Source of the DNA: Lachnospiraceae bacterium
GTDB taxonomy: Bacteria > Bacillota > Clostridia > Lachnospirales > Lachnospiraceae
Direction: 5' to 3'
Length of the DNA stretch: 64,000 bases
Assembly: GCA_015057035.1 (NCBI GenBank)
Contig: SVFC01000004.1
Coordinates: 1 to 64,000 of the forward strand
Position 1 is the first letter of the stretch. Every line of letters starts with the position of its first letter. The notes under the pieces are model-generated. The model was given only the letters and a program-made list of their open reading frames with translations. It was not told the DNA's origin and did not search any database. The position numbers and the translations under genes are program-made. Of this stretch, positions 26,130-36,082 are shown piece after piece.

Positions 26130-27386
26130 TTATATTGCTTTTTTAGTATTTTCTGTTATTGAGTATCCACGCACAAAAAATGCTAACATACTAGGAAAGA
26201 AAACTTCAAATGTATCATACGACAATTTTTGTATATCACCTATCACTGTAATTACCATAAATACCAAAAACAATGCTAATCTTTTTCTACTGACTCCATA
26301 ACACCCATTTATTTTTTTTGCTAAAATCACAATAGTTGAAAAATACGGAATATAATATAATAATATTCCTATAACACCTGTATCCGCCAACAATTCTCCC
26401 CAATTGCTATGTGAATGAACTTCGGCCCAGGCATTTTGAAACGAATACACATAATGCTTGAAATTGTCTATTCCAACCCCCACAAGTGGACTCCCAACAA
26501 ATAATTGAATCGCATAACTTAAAAACTTAATTCTAGTAAGGGAGCTGGCATCTTGAACAGATGAATCCCCCATAAAAGCGGCAAATCTAAAACCAATCAA
26601 TTCATATAAAATTGGTATGTTAAAAATGGAATACCAAGCTACAAACAGCAACAAAACACCCACAAAAATCAACATAACTCGTTTATATGCAATATGTTGA
26701 GAGATAATAATATATAATGCGACTCCTACTACCGCTAACAATAATGACAATCGTGATTTAGTAAACAGCAGAACAAAGCATATAATCACGTCCCAAGCAA
26801 TCCAATACATTCTGCTCTTCTTGCTTTTACTTTGAAAATATAAAGATGATAATAATAGCAGAAGGATAATTGCTCCTAATTCATTTGGGTGATATCCAAC
26901 CGTAGCTCCAATTCTCCCTTGGCTTGATGATATATCGTAATCCCCCGTAATAGCTGCTTCCCATGATTCTAGCGGCGTGTTTAAAAATAATCTAACAAAC
27001 AAAACAATCCCAGCATAATGCAAAAGCTTTAAACATCGGTCTACATCCTCTGAGCAATTAACTGTGCATCCTATTGCAAAAACGGTAAAATACAATCTGA
27101 GCAAAACAAAACACTTACTAAGCACATAGTCTGGTTTTATTGCCCATAGAACACTACACATACAAAGGACAAAAAACGCAAAATAATATCCATATACTTT
27201 TGCCTTATACACCGGCAACGATACTTTATGACTTTTTATATATTTATATAATAACACTATTGGAAAAAGCAACTTTCCATATACACTAATAATCGGAATG
27301 TCCCTAAACGACATACTTGTCACTAGCGTCATAAAAATCAGGAAATCATTGCTTAACCAAAAACCCTTTTTTATGGCAATTTTCAT
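26130..27386 (-). CDS. O-antigen ligase/polymerase-type membrane protein (Wzy)
   Basis: Multi-pass protein of 418 aa with about ten to twelve helices and the large external loop of the Wzy_C/WaaL family: YHPNELGAIILLL, then SSLTRIKFLSYAIQLFVGSPLVGVGIDNFK and EVHSHSNWGELLADTGVIG (conserved H-N). It should polymerise repeat units after flipping. It is the only polymerase of this operon and pairs with the flippase at 29887-31359. Confidence 0.88.
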   Translation of the reverse strand: MKIAIKKGFWLSNDFLIFMTLVTSMSFRDIPIISVYGKLLFPIVLLYKYIKSHKVSLPVYKAKVYGYYFAFFVLCMCSVLWAIKPDYVLSKCFVLLRLYFTVFAIGCTVNCSEDVDRCLKLLHYAGIVLFVRLFLNTPLESWEAAITGDYDISSSQGRIGATVGYHPNELGAIILLLLLSSLYFQSKSKKSRMYWIAWDVIICFVLLFTKSRLSLLLAVVGVALYIIISQHIAYKRVMLIFVGVLLLFVAWYSIFNIPILYELIGFRFAAFMGDSSVQDASSLTRIKFLSYAIQLFVGSPLVGVGIDNFKHYVYSFQNAWAEVHSHSNWGELLADTGVIGILLYYIPYFSTIVILAKKINGCYGVSRKRLALFLVFMVITVIGDIQKLSYDTFEVFFPSMLAFFVRGYSITENTKKAI

Positions 27387-27442
27387 ATATCTTATCTACC
27401 TTTGTCCTTCATATTCACGCAATTATGCACTAGTAATCGGCT

Positions 27443-28900
27443 TTATTTAGACTCAATATGGCCTTTCCAACCAGAGGTTGGTTCAAATTTCAAGCTGTCT
27501 TCATATCGAATTTCTGAGATATCTTTTCCGTCCCACATCTCATTATTTGAAATTATCTGTGCTCGACTACTAGGTTCAGTGATTTTCAGATTACCTGTCA
27601 TATTTCTAACTTGTCGGATTGTAGGAATCTTATTAACATCCATTCCCATAATAGCGGATATTGTTTCGTCAAAACATACAGGGTCTGCTCCCATTGCAAT
27701 TATACCTACATCTTTTGCGCTCGGCATAACTGGACCTTCCTTTTCACCTGAAACAATAATGTCCGCAACAACAAAAAGTTTTCTTTGTTTTTCTTTCTTA
27801 AGCTGACCGTTCTTGTCTGAATACAATAAAATTTTATTTAAATCAACGATTGTTTTGCTTATTGTATTATTTCCATACCAAGATCCCTCCCTATATTTAT
27901 CTTTATCTAATTTTATAATCTGGGAGTTTACTTTTTTTATAATTCTTAATATCCTAGCCCACGCATATTGCGAATGTGCACTTGCATAATTTATCTTATC
28001 TAATAAAAAAGCCTCTACCCTTTTATTATAAGACTTCACTCTATATTCGTCTCCGCCACTTGAAACATCGCCAACACAATGGTGTGGCAAAAATTCTTTC
28101 CTTACATTTATTCCAACCAAATTCTTGAGGGCTGCGGTAATTCCCGCTTTCCTATGCGTTTTAGGTTTAGGCAAACTGATAATAACATCAGCTTCTAAAA
28201 CATAATTGGAAATAAAATATTCATGTTTCCCTGGCTGATGATGTGTAGGTAAAATCGTAGGGTCATAATTTGTAATTCGCAGCTTTTCAAGCTGTTCCTT
28301 GTCGTAAGTAGAAAATTCGCTTTCATTTTGTAAATCTACAACTGTTCCTTTAGAATTCTCATTAATAACCTGGTAATGAATTCCAGCTTTTATATATGAT
28401 TGTAATTCCCTAAAATCAACCAATTCAATATCTACATTTTTGCTCTTATAATAATCTATCATTCTATCGTAGCCACTCTGTTGCACCAACTTGTCAAATC
28501 TGCATTCCTGCATTGGCGCATCTCCCACCACGATTCTTCCACTCCCCTTTAAAGCTATCAACACATAATCTATCACCGCAGCCACCACTGAAGGCTGAGT
28601 GTAAAGGCATAGTTCCCCTTCCCCTGATGGATTTTTATCCATTACCATATTGGGTTTAAGTAGCACATTATCTCCTGGCTTAATAATCTCTTTTAAAGGA
28701 TTCCAATCTGTAGTACCATAATTTTCTATATCATATCCTAATAAATGAAATGATTCCCTCACCATTTTATATACGTTATTTTCACAAGTAGATATCTCCT
28801 CGAACAAATACTCTGGATACTTTTCTTCTGGTCGAAAATCAGTTTCTTTATCTGGATACTTTGCATTTTCCATGTGATAAATTACAACTTGTTCTAACAT
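27443..28900 (-). CDS. DUF362 domain-containing protein
   Basis: A 485-aa protein of the DUF362 family, whose biochemical function is not established. Recognisable family blocks are LLKPNMVMDKNPSG near 80-95, GDAPMQECRFDKL, KPKTHRKAGITAALKNLVGIN near 245-265 and the C-terminal GPVMPSAKDVGIIAMGADPVCFDETI. It lacks an evident 4Fe-4S ferredoxin region that many DUF362 proteins carry. It is embedded between the polymerase and a TupA-like gene, overlapping the latter by seven bases, so it is co-translated with surface-polymer genes and probably acts on the glycan or its building blocks. Confidence 0.85.
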   Translation of the reverse strand: MLEQVVIYHMENAKYPDKETDFRPEEKYPEYLFEEISTCENNVYKMVRESFHLLGYDIENYGTTDWNPLKEIIKPGDNVLLKPNMVMDKNPSGEGELCLYTQPSVVAAVIDYVLIALKGSGRIVVGDAPMQECRFDKLVQQSGYDRMIDYYKSKNVDIELVDFRELQSYIKAGIHYQVINENSKGTVVDLQNESEFSTYDKEQLEKLRITNYDPTILPTHHQPGKHEYFISNYVLEADVIISLPKPKTHRKAGITAALKNLVGINVRKEFLPHHCVGDVSSGGDEYRVKSYNKRVEAFLLDKINYASAHSQYAWARILRIIKKVNSQIIKLDKDKYREGSWYGNNTISKTIVDLNKILLYSDKNGQLKKEKQRKLFVVADIIVSGEKEGPVMPSAKDVGIIAMGADPVCFDETISAIMGMDVNKIPTIRQVRNMTGNLKITEPSSRAQIISNNEMWDGKDISEIRYEDSLKFEPTSGWKGHIESK

Positions 28901-29826
28901 TTGCCACCCTCTCCATATGCTAATGCTAAATTAATTTTATCCCCCATCTCATAGCCTAACTCTTTGGGCGAAAATTTTTCAAACCCACTTCCATGATAAA
29001 AGGTTAATTCTCCAAAATAGATTTTTCCATTTATACAATAGAAATCTGTTCTTAAATGCGCAAATCCTTTAGACAATTTTCCAGATAAGTCCAGCAATTC
29101 ATCTAGGCACTCTGGCTTAGGGATTATATGATTACTATCTGTTGGGTATTGTATCATTGCAGGAATATACTCCCATTCCGTAGTGTACAAATTACGCTTA
29201 TGCTCTACAAATCTATCATAGTCAACTTGTATCATAAATGGGATTCCGTCAAAACTAAATATCTTATAATCTTTCAATTCAACTTCTGATTCATCAACCA
29301 TATATTGTTCTGCAATGATTCGTGGCTTAACATCTTTGTAAACCCATTCCCTTCCACTATAGTAGTAGTTCTTTTTCATATGCCGATTTATAAATTTTTT
29401 TAATCTTCTATAATTAATTTTACTTTTATCTCTGCATATATATACGCCGCCTGAATCATGTGTGCACTTTAAAACAAACTTCTCCGGAAGCAATTCAAAA
29501 TCAATATCATCAAACTTATCCCAAACACCTAATAGTGGGATTAAATATTGTTCTCCAATGGTGTTTTTTATATATTCTCTCACACCATATTTATCTACCA
29601 ACTCATGATATCTTGGATTTCTATCCCTCATCTTCAACCACTGAATCTTTTCGTTAAAACTCTTGGGTTCATCAAGGTCAATCCATTTCCCCTGCTTGAT
29701 TCTAAACATTATGTTTAGATAAACTTCATCTGGCAAAAATTTACACAACCCATTATTGAAAAAATAATTCAATAGTACTACTGGTATTTTAGAACTTTTT
29801 TTTAGTATCTTTTTTATCTTACTCAT
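28894..29826 (-). CDS. TupA-like ATP-grasp protein (copy 2)
   Basis: About 310 aa, paralogous to the proteins at 24048-24944 and 34711-35586. It has FNEKIQWLKMRDRNPRYHEL, FVLKCTHDSGGVYICRDK (nucleotide loop), GREWVYKDVKPRIIAEQYM, DYKIFSFDGIPFMIQ and LRTDFYCINGKIYFGELTFYHGSGF. It is likely an ATP-dependent carboxylate-amine or thiol ligase decorating the polysaccharide. An ATG at 29826 (MSKIKKILKK) is favoured for length agreement with the paralogues; an in-frame ATG at 29865 has no clear ribosome site. It overlaps the DUF362 start by seven bases. Confidence 0.82.
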   Translation of the reverse strand: MSKIKKILKKSSKIPVVLLNYFFNNGLCKFLPDEVYLNIMFRIKQGKWIDLDEPKSFNEKIQWLKMRDRNPRYHELVDKYGVREYIKNTIGEQYLIPLLGVWDKFDDIDFELLPEKFVLKCTHDSGGVYICRDKSKINYRRLKKFINRHMKKNYYYSGREWVYKDVKPRIIAEQYMVDESEVELKDYKIFSFDGIPFMIQVDYDRFVEHKRNLYTTEWEYIPAMIQYPTDSNHIIPKPECLDELLDLSGKLSKGFAHLRTDFYCINGKIYFGELTFYHGSGFEKFSPKELGYEMGDKINLALAYGEGGKC

Positions 29827-29886
29827 AATGCACACATTTTCCTTATCTCTTTTAAAATATTCCATGCGTTATTTCTTAAAGTGTTT

Positions 29887-31359
29887 TTATCGCTTTCTTT
29901 TCAATGCACTGTTAATGTATTTGATCATAACATTTCTTGTTTTTGGAAACACACTTAATAGAAGCACATATACAATCATACTAATTATAATCCCCGCACA
30001 TTCTAAAATGAAATTTCCTCTCCACATTTTTGCAAGGGTATATGCAACCACTCCCATTAAAACTGATAATAACACTGGTATTTTGATATTGTCCAAAATT
30101 TTCAGTGGACTAAATTGATATTGGCACTTTATAATCGAAAAATGTATTATAGAAAAAACGATAACTGCTGATGCCTTTAGTAATACAAACTTATCGAATG
30201 ATCCGTGAACACCTATCAGCAAAATCACACCATATAGCACTCCATAAACAAATTGAGCCACCACTGAAACTTTTGGTTTTCCTGTCGCTCTATAAACCTC
30301 GCTCATTGGATTATTAACAACTAGTTGAAATCCCTGTGAAAGCGCAACTAAACCGATAACAATACCTGCCTCTTCCCACTGCTCTCCTAACAATATATCT
30401 GTAACAAACTCTTGGTAACAAAATATACCTACACTCATTGGAAAAATCAAAATAGAAACCCCAAACTGCGTATCCAAAAGCATTCTCCAAAAACCTTCAT
30501 GGTCTCCTTCATTTTTCAAACGTGCTAATGCACTAAATAATATTGCAAATACGGAAGCAATAAAAAGGGAATAAATACTTGATACCATAGCTTCTGGTTG
30601 TTTATATAACCCCAAATAATATTCTCCCATAAACGTAGAAACAATTATTGTATCCAGATACGAAGTAAACCAAATCGAAATTTGCTCTACTAAGGACCAA
30701 ACGCTAAAAGAAAACATCTGTTTCAATCTGTTCAATGAAAAATAGAAATTGGGTTTCCAGGTCGACTTAATTGATAAAACCAATGCATATACCGCTTCGT
30801 TTGCTAATATTCCAATTATCAAAGACCAATATCCCAAACCTGCAAGTGCAAGTGGAATGGTTAAAACGATTGGAATCATCACACACATCAAACGCACGTA
30901 AAAGATGGTTTTATAATCTAATTTTCTCTGATAAATCGCTTTCTGGATACTAGTAAATGAGGTTAATAGCAACTTACTTGAAGCAATAATAATTGGCAAC
31001 TTATTGTCAAACCCATTAAAAAAATGCGCAATGCTCTCGACGCTAAATATAATTACCAAATATATTACAATAGACAAGCTCATATTAGTCCAAAATGCCG
31101 TTGAAGCACTCTTGTTAAGTTCTTCTTCATCTTTAAAATTATATTGTACTAAAAATTTTGAAAACCCAGCATCGGTAAACATGTCTGCAAAACTAGTAAT
31201 CATTGTTACAATTGCCAACACTCCATACTCTTCTGGCGCAAGAATTCGTGCCAAAATCATACTTGTAAAAGGCGTAATCAATTTTGCCATACACTCTGCT
31301 AGAAAAGACCATTTAACCGCATTGCCCATTTCACTATGCACTTTTTCGCCTGTCTGCAT
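29887..31359 (-). CDS. Wzx-type polysaccharide flippase
   Basis: MOP-superfamily lipid-linked oligosaccharide flippase, 490 aa with about 14 helices. Its N-terminal signature is GNAVKWSFLAECMAKLITPFTSMILARILAPEEYGVLAIVTMI. It moves undecaprenyl-linked repeat units to the outer leaflet for the polymerase at 26130-27386. GGAGAG lies at a suitable distance before the ATG. It is flanked by glycosyltransferases upstream and a TupA-like gene downstream. Confidence 0.93.
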   Translation of the reverse strand: MQTGEKVHSEMGNAVKWSFLAECMAKLITPFTSMILARILAPEEYGVLAIVTMITSFADMFTDAGFSKFLVQYNFKDEEELNKSASTAFWTNMSLSIVIYLVIIFSVESIAHFFNGFDNKLPIIIASSKLLLTSFTSIQKAIYQRKLDYKTIFYVRLMCVMIPIVLTIPLALAGLGYWSLIIGILANEAVYALVLSIKSTWKPNFYFSLNRLKQMFSFSVWSLVEQISIWFTSYLDTIIVSTFMGEYYLGLYKQPEAMVSSIYSLFIASVFAILFSALARLKNEGDHEGFWRMLLDTQFGVSILIFPMSVGIFCYQEFVTDILLGEQWEEAGIVIGLVALSQGFQLVVNNPMSEVYRATGKPKVSVVAQFVYGVLYGVILLIGVHGSFDKFVLLKASAVIVFSIIHFSIIKCQYQFSPLKILDNIKIPVLLSVLMGVVAYTLAKMWRGNFILECAGIIISMIVYVLLLSVFPKTRNVMIKYINSALKRKR

Positions 31360-31419
31360 CTTGTCCTCTCCACTAAGTATTTATGTTATATAGTTCAACA
31401 CTCACATTTAATCTCAAAA

Positions 31420-32478
31420 CTAATCTATCAATTCCGCCCATTTATTTGCGATTCGTTCAATCGAGTATTTTTCTCTTATTTTTTTTGCATTACTTCCTAA
31501 AGATTTCGCGAAATCCTTATCACCAGCAATTTTCAACATTGAAGAACAAATTTGTTCTTCATTTCCTATTTCAACCAGAATACCATTCACATTATTTTCA
31601 ATCATCATATGTGCGCCTCCAACTGGACAATCTGTACAAACACAAGGCAATCCTATAGCCATTGCCTCAATCATGGCATTGGATATTCCTTCATAGATTG
31701 AAGTTGAAACATACATACTCGCTTCAGAAAAATAATCTGGAAGATTGTTGACAAACCCATGAAAATAAACCGAATTCTCAACTCCTAAATCTTTTGCTAG
31801 TGATTTTAATTTTTCCGCTAGTGCTCCTTTTCCAAAAATTTCAAGAGTATATTCTGGATACACAATATGAAACTTAGCATAAGCCTTTATAAGAGTTTCG
31901 AAATCTTTTTGTTCTGTCATTCTACCTGCAGTTACTATTTTCTTTTCTACAATTTTTTCCTTTACATATGGCAAATCGCTATTCACCGGATTAGGAATTA
32001 CAATTCCTAGTTTTTTAATATTATCATCATATAAATCAACAACATGAGGCGTCTGACAAACTAGTTTTTTTGCTTTTGGATATAGCATTTTTTCTATATA
32101 TCTATATATAAAGTTCTCTCTTGAAGGATCAGCTCTTTCAGATATAATTATAGGAAGATTTATTCCCATTCCACATATCAATGCTAAACAATTTATATCC
32201 ACCATAAATGCTATCGCTGCATCAAACTTGTTTTTCAGAAAAAGTCTCCGTAATTTATACATTCTCTTCAAGAGAATGATAACTTTATTTTTTGTTCCGT
32301 ATTCAAATCTAATAACATTGATATTGGAATTCAAGATATACACATCTGGTTTTAATTCACGCAACAGTACCATAGAGACTTCATAGCCTCTTTGCGCGAA
32401 TTCATTTGCCAAAAGTGTCATAACTCTTTCTGACCCACCAGATGTTAAACTCGAGTTAATAAATAAAATCTTTTTCAT
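31420..32478 (-). CDS. GT4-family glycosyltransferase
   Basis: GT-B glycosyltransferase, 352 aa. The N-terminal domain starts MKKILFINSSLTSGGSERV, and the C-terminal domain carries VTAGRMTEQKDFETLI and the nucleotide-sugar-binding E-x7-E motif region in STSIYEGISNAMIEAMAIGLP. The start at 32478 is chosen over 32526 because it aligns with the paralogues and has AGGA upstream. It is clearly related to the next upstream gene (32553-33620), suggesting duplication with divergence in sugar specificity. Cytosolic or membrane-associated. Confidence 0.92.
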   Translation of the reverse strand: MKKILFINSSLTSGGSERVMTLLANEFAQRGYEVSMVLLRELKPDVYILNSNINVIRFEYGTKNKVIILLKRMYKLRRLFLKNKFDAAIAFMVDINCLALICGMGINLPIIISERADPSRENFIYRYIEKMLYPKAKKLVCQTPHVVDLYDDNIKKLGIVIPNPVNSDLPYVKEKIVEKKIVTAGRMTEQKDFETLIKAYAKFHIVYPEYTLEIFGKGALAEKLKSLAKDLGVENSVYFHGFVNNLPDYFSEASMYVSTSIYEGISNAMIEAMAIGLPCVCTDCPVGGAHMMIENNVNGILVEIGNEEQICSSMLKIAGDKDFAKSLGSNAKKIREKYSIERIANKWAELID

Positions 32479-32552
32479 TTTACCATTCCTTCTTTCACAA
32501 CCACATCGTATCAATTCAATCAACACTCAGCCGTTTGCAGCGTAAAATAAGT

Positions 32553-33620
32553 TTATTGTACTTTAAAAATGGCATTCTCCCATTGAGCTCCAATTTTTTC
32601 TACCGAATAGTCTATTCTTATTTTTGTTGCATTCTCACTTAACGCTTTTGCAAATTCTTCGTTTTCTGCAACCTCCAACATTGCCTCTAGAAGTTCCTGT
32701 TTTTCTCCTACATTTATCAAAATTCCATTTTTGTGATCTTTGATTACCATAGCCGCCCCACCAACCGGACAATTCGTACATACACACGGAATCCCCATTG
32801 CTAACGCCTCCAGCATAGCATTTGATATTCCTTCATAATTAGAACTATTTACATACATTTGAGCCTCTGCTATTTTTTCTGTAACGTTCGATACATATCC
32901 TGGCAATTCGACATTTGCATCTAAGTTTAAACTAGAAACAAGTGTTTCTAAGTTATTTCTAAGTTCTCCATCTCCATATATAACTAACTTATACTCTTGA
33001 TGTACATCATAAAAATCTTTAAACGTTTCAATCAGCAACTCAAAATTCTTCTGTTCCGTTAATCTGCCAATAGCAACTATAATTTTCTTTCGCTCTTCAT
33101 ACTTTATAACACTCGGCATATTACCTATCGAGTTAGGAATAACCTCACTTTTTCTTTGGACCTTCTTAGGATAATATGATTGTACTAGTGGTGTTTGAAA
33201 AATTGTATAATCTGCAAATGGAAGGATATATTTAATTGCAAAATTTATAAACGGCCGTTTTTCATTTCTTGGGTCACACCGTTCCGAGCAAATAACCCTT
33301 TTATGCAATCCCATGCTCGCTAAAATAACATTAACATTAATATCCCACATAAAAGAAACTATGTGCCCAGCATCTACTTTTTTCAAAGTTTCTCTAATTG
33401 TAAGGATTCTTTTGAAGTGCCACAACAACTTATTCCCTTCAATTGGGCAAAAACATTCTATTACTTGAATGCTAGGATCTAAAACATATGATGCTTCATC
33501 CTTTACAAGCAATATCATTCCAACTCTTTTCCCTTTTCGTGCTAAATAGTTCGCAATTAATACCATTGCTTTTTCTGAACCGCCCCCCGTCAAGCAGCGA
33601 TTAATAAATAAAACATCCAT
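32553..33620 (-). CDS. GT4-family glycosyltransferase
   Basis: A 355-aa GT-B enzyme beginning MDVLFINRCLTGGGSEKAM. The donor-binding domain shows VAIGRLTEQKNFELLIETF and NSSNYEGISNAMLEALAMGIP, followed by CVCTNCPVGGAAMV. It is highly similar in layout to the genes on both sides and adds one sugar of the repeat unit. Donor and linkage cannot be read from the sequence. Confidence 0.92.
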   Translation of the reverse strand: MDVLFINRCLTGGGSEKAMVLIANYLARKGKRVGMILLVKDEASYVLDPSIQVIECFCPIEGNKLLWHFKRILTIRETLKKVDAGHIVSFMWDINVNVILASMGLHKRVICSERCDPRNEKRPFINFAIKYILPFADYTIFQTPLVQSYYPKKVQRKSEVIPNSIGNMPSVIKYEERKKIIVAIGRLTEQKNFELLIETFKDFYDVHQEYKLVIYGDGELRNNLETLVSSLNLDANVELPGYVSNVTEKIAEAQMYVNSSNYEGISNAMLEALAMGIPCVCTNCPVGGAAMVIKDHKNGILINVGEKQELLEAMLEVAENEEFAKALSENATKIRIDYSVEKIGAQWENAIFKVQ

Positions 33621-33641
33621 CTAAAATCCTTCGCTTTCTAT

Positions 33642-34706
33642 TTATACAGTATCATATACTTTTTTAAGATATTCATCCCATTCTTCACAAATCTTTCCCT
33701 CTTCAAAAAGTTCAACTACCTTTCTAGCCTCACTTCTCAACAAGTTCCTATATACTGAGTCATTCATTATGCGTTCCATAGCTTCAACTAATGCGTCTTC
33801 ATCGTTGACAGGAATCAGTAAGCCGTTTTTTTTATTATCTATAATTACTGCCGAACCTCCGATTGGGCAATCCGTTGCTATGCACGCCAGCCCGAGCGCC
33901 ATCGCTTCCAATAATGCATTTGGCATCCCTTCTGAATTAGAAGGCAAAACAAACATTTCCGCATCACAAATATGTTTCTGTATATTCTCTTTGCGTCCCA
34001 TCAAAAACACTCTATTTTCTAAATGTAATTCTTTAATCTGTTTTTCTAGTTTTTCTCTTAGAGGACCATCACCATATATCTCAAGCGTATATTCTTTGTG
34101 AACTCGTGCAATTCTAGAGAATGCATCAATTAGTAACTTGTGATTTTTTTCAACAGATAATCTTCCAACAGACACCACCCTTTTTTCAACAATTCCGTTA
34201 ACCTGTTCAACAGAAAACTCCGAATTTAAAGGATTGCGAATAACCACCGACTCACATTTCAATATGTTTTCATAATAAGCTTGCGCCTGTTTGGTTTGAA
34301 AAACACACCCGTTAGCCTTAGAATATAAGAATCTCCTAAGTATTTTATATGGAAGTTTTGCATTATATGGATTAGCCCTTTCCGCGATTACAACTGGCTT
34401 ATTGCTTTTTTGCATTATCTTAGTTAAAAGAACCACAATATTTGTCTTGGTCATAAACGAAAGAATCACATCAGGGTTCCACTCAATAAATTGTTTTTTA
34501 AGAGCTTTAATCGATTGAAAAACACTTTGATTTTGAACATTTCCCGCTACAACTTCTACCCGTTCCTCTAACTTATAATCAGTTGAAGAATCCTTAAGTA
34601 TAAAAAGTCTTACTTCATTACTTTTAGAAAGCACATTACATAGTGTCGCCATCACTCGTTCTGCACCACCAGAACGCATTCCTGTTATGACCATTAATAT
34701 TTTCAT
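33642..34706 (-). CDS. GT4-family glycosyltransferase
   Basis: A 354-aa GT-B enzyme beginning MKILMVITGMRSGGAERVM. The donor domain is VSVGRLSVEKNHKLLIDAF and LPSNSEGMPNALLEAMALGL. The start at 34706 has AGGAA upstream and fits the family; the longer frame to 34778 would read through the end of the upstream TupA-like gene. Third of three tandem GT4 genes, and the most divergent of them. Confidence 0.92.
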   Translation of the reverse strand: MKILMVITGMRSGGAERVMATLCNVLSKSNEVRLFILKDSSTDYKLEERVEVVAGNVQNQSVFQSIKALKKQFIEWNPDVILSFMTKTNIVVLLTKIMQKSNKPVVIAERANPYNAKLPYKILRRFLYSKANGCVFQTKQAQAYYENILKCESVVIRNPLNSEFSVEQVNGIVEKRVVSVGRLSVEKNHKLLIDAFSRIARVHKEYTLEIYGDGPLREKLEKQIKELHLENRVFLMGRKENIQKHICDAEMFVLPSNSEGMPNALLEAMALGLACIATDCPIGGSAVIIDNKKNGLLIPVNDEDALVEAMERIMNDSVYRNLLRSEARKVVELFEEGKICEEWDEYLKKVYDTV

Positions 34707-34710
34707 TTCT

Positions 34711-35586
34711 CTACATTCCTTTTCTCTTTGGCAAAACAAGCCAATCTCCAAATATCTTGTCCCACTTATCTGGTTCAAAAGGCATAAAACCGCTAAAATG
34801 ATAAAATGTTAATTCCCCAAAATACAATTTACCATCCACCTCATAAAAATCCACTCTCACATGTGGAAATCCTGCAGATAAAACCTTAGATAACTCTATC
34901 ATCTTTTCAAAATTATATGGCTTATGTGGTGGTACGGAAGCATTCGGATACTTCTGCTTTATATCAAGATGGTTAAATTCCATATCAAAATAATCGAATT
35001 TCACATCGGTTGCTCTTTCTGATGCAATAAACAATGCCTTTGGCTCTCCGTCAAAACAGAAAAACTTATAATCCCGCAGTTCCCCATCTGTACTGTCTTC
35101 CATATATTTTTCTGCAATGATACGTGGCTTTACATTTTTATACGGCCACTCTCGTCCAATGTAATAAAAATTCTGTTTCAGAGCCGCTTCTATTTTTTGT
35201 TTCGCAGCAACTTTATCCAATTTATCTTTATCGGTTACAATTATCAATCCTTCAGAATCGTGTGTGCATTTTAAAACAAACTGACTTGGCAAATTATCAA
35301 AATCTACTTCCTCAAAACTATCCCATACCCCTAATGTCGGAATAATAATATCGTCTCCCACCAATTCTGACACATATTCTTTCGCTTCATATTTATCCAC
35401 AATGCGAGTATATAATGGATTCTTATCATGCATTTTCAACCAATTCAATTTCTCATTGTATGTAACTGGGTTATTGAGGTTACAAAGCTTTTTAAAGTGT
35501 GCAAAATAATTCAGTTGAATATACCATTCATCTGGCATATATCGTAAAGCATATCTTATTTTTTTAAATAATTTGCTACTACTCAT
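34711..35586 (-). CDS. TupA-like ATP-grasp protein (copy 3)
   Basis: A 291-aa paralogue of the other two TupA-like proteins. Blocks include NPVTYNEKLNWLKMHDKNPLYT, FVLKCTHDSEGLIIV (the second Gly of the CTHDSGG loop is Glu here), GREWPYKNVKPRIIAEKYM, DYKFFCFDGEP and VRVDFYEVDGKLYFGELTFYHFSGF. It is the first of the three to be transcribed and overlaps the PssE-like gene by eight bases. Likely role: ATP-dependent attachment of an amino compound to the glycan. Confidence 0.82.
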   Translation of the reverse strand: MSSSKLFKKIRYALRYMPDEWYIQLNYFAHFKKLCNLNNPVTYNEKLNWLKMHDKNPLYTRIVDKYEAKEYVSELVGDDIIIPTLGVWDSFEEVDFDNLPSQFVLKCTHDSEGLIIVTDKDKLDKVAAKQKIEAALKQNFYYIGREWPYKNVKPRIIAEKYMEDSTDGELRDYKFFCFDGEPKALFIASERATDVKFDYFDMEFNHLDIKQKYPNASVPPHKPYNFEKMIELSKVLSAGFPHVRVDFYEVDGKLYFGELTFYHFSGFMPFEPDKWDKIFGDWLVLPKRKGM

Positions 35587-36082
35587 TTGACCAGTTCTCC
35601 TGAATAAAATTATCTATCATATTAACAATGGCCATCGGATCTTTATTTTCCCATACACGCAAACCATCTGTACCACTCTTGATTTTGCCTAAACATTCAC
35701 CAAGGTCATTCAATTCTAAATCAGCCATCAAAACATATCCATTGCTTGCGAAAGCCTCATTATTTTGAATCTGATGGTCATTAATATGTTCGCCATATTT
35801 TTCCAAACGCGTTACCGCAACAACTTTCTTCCCTGCATTTAACGCCTTCATAATTGATCCCGATGCACCATGACTAATTACAATATCTGCCGCTTTAATT
35901 TTCTCTAAAAACTCTTCCTGTGATATAAAATCTTTATATTCGAAATGCTTTGGTACATATGTAGAAGTGCCAATCTGTGCAAATATTGCATCTTCGACTC
36001 TTCCCTCTTCATATAATTCATCCAACTTCTGAAATAGTCTGTCAAACGGATAGTTTCTCGATCCTACTGTAACAAAAATCAA
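35579..36082 (-). CDS. PssE/EpsF-like catalytic subunit of a two-component glycosyltransferase
   Basis: Alg13-like C-terminal half of a split GT28-type glycosyltransferase, about 167 aa. It begins MIFVTVGSRNYPFDRLF, and ISHGASGSIMKALNAGKKVVAV supplies the nucleotide-sugar site. The start is a TTG at 36082 because GGAGG lies nine bases upstream, and its TTGA overlaps the TGA stop of the PssD-like gene. That overlap indicates translational coupling, fitting the obligate heterodimer. Confidence 0.9.
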   Translation of the reverse strand: MIFVTVGSRNYPFDRLFQKLDELYEEGRVEDAIFAQIGTSTYVPKHFEYKDFISQEEFLEKIKAADIVISHGASGSIMKALNAGKKVVAVTRLEKYGEHINDHQIQNNEAFASNGYVLMADLELNDLGECLGKIKSGTDGLRVWENKDPMAIVNMIDNFIQENWSNE

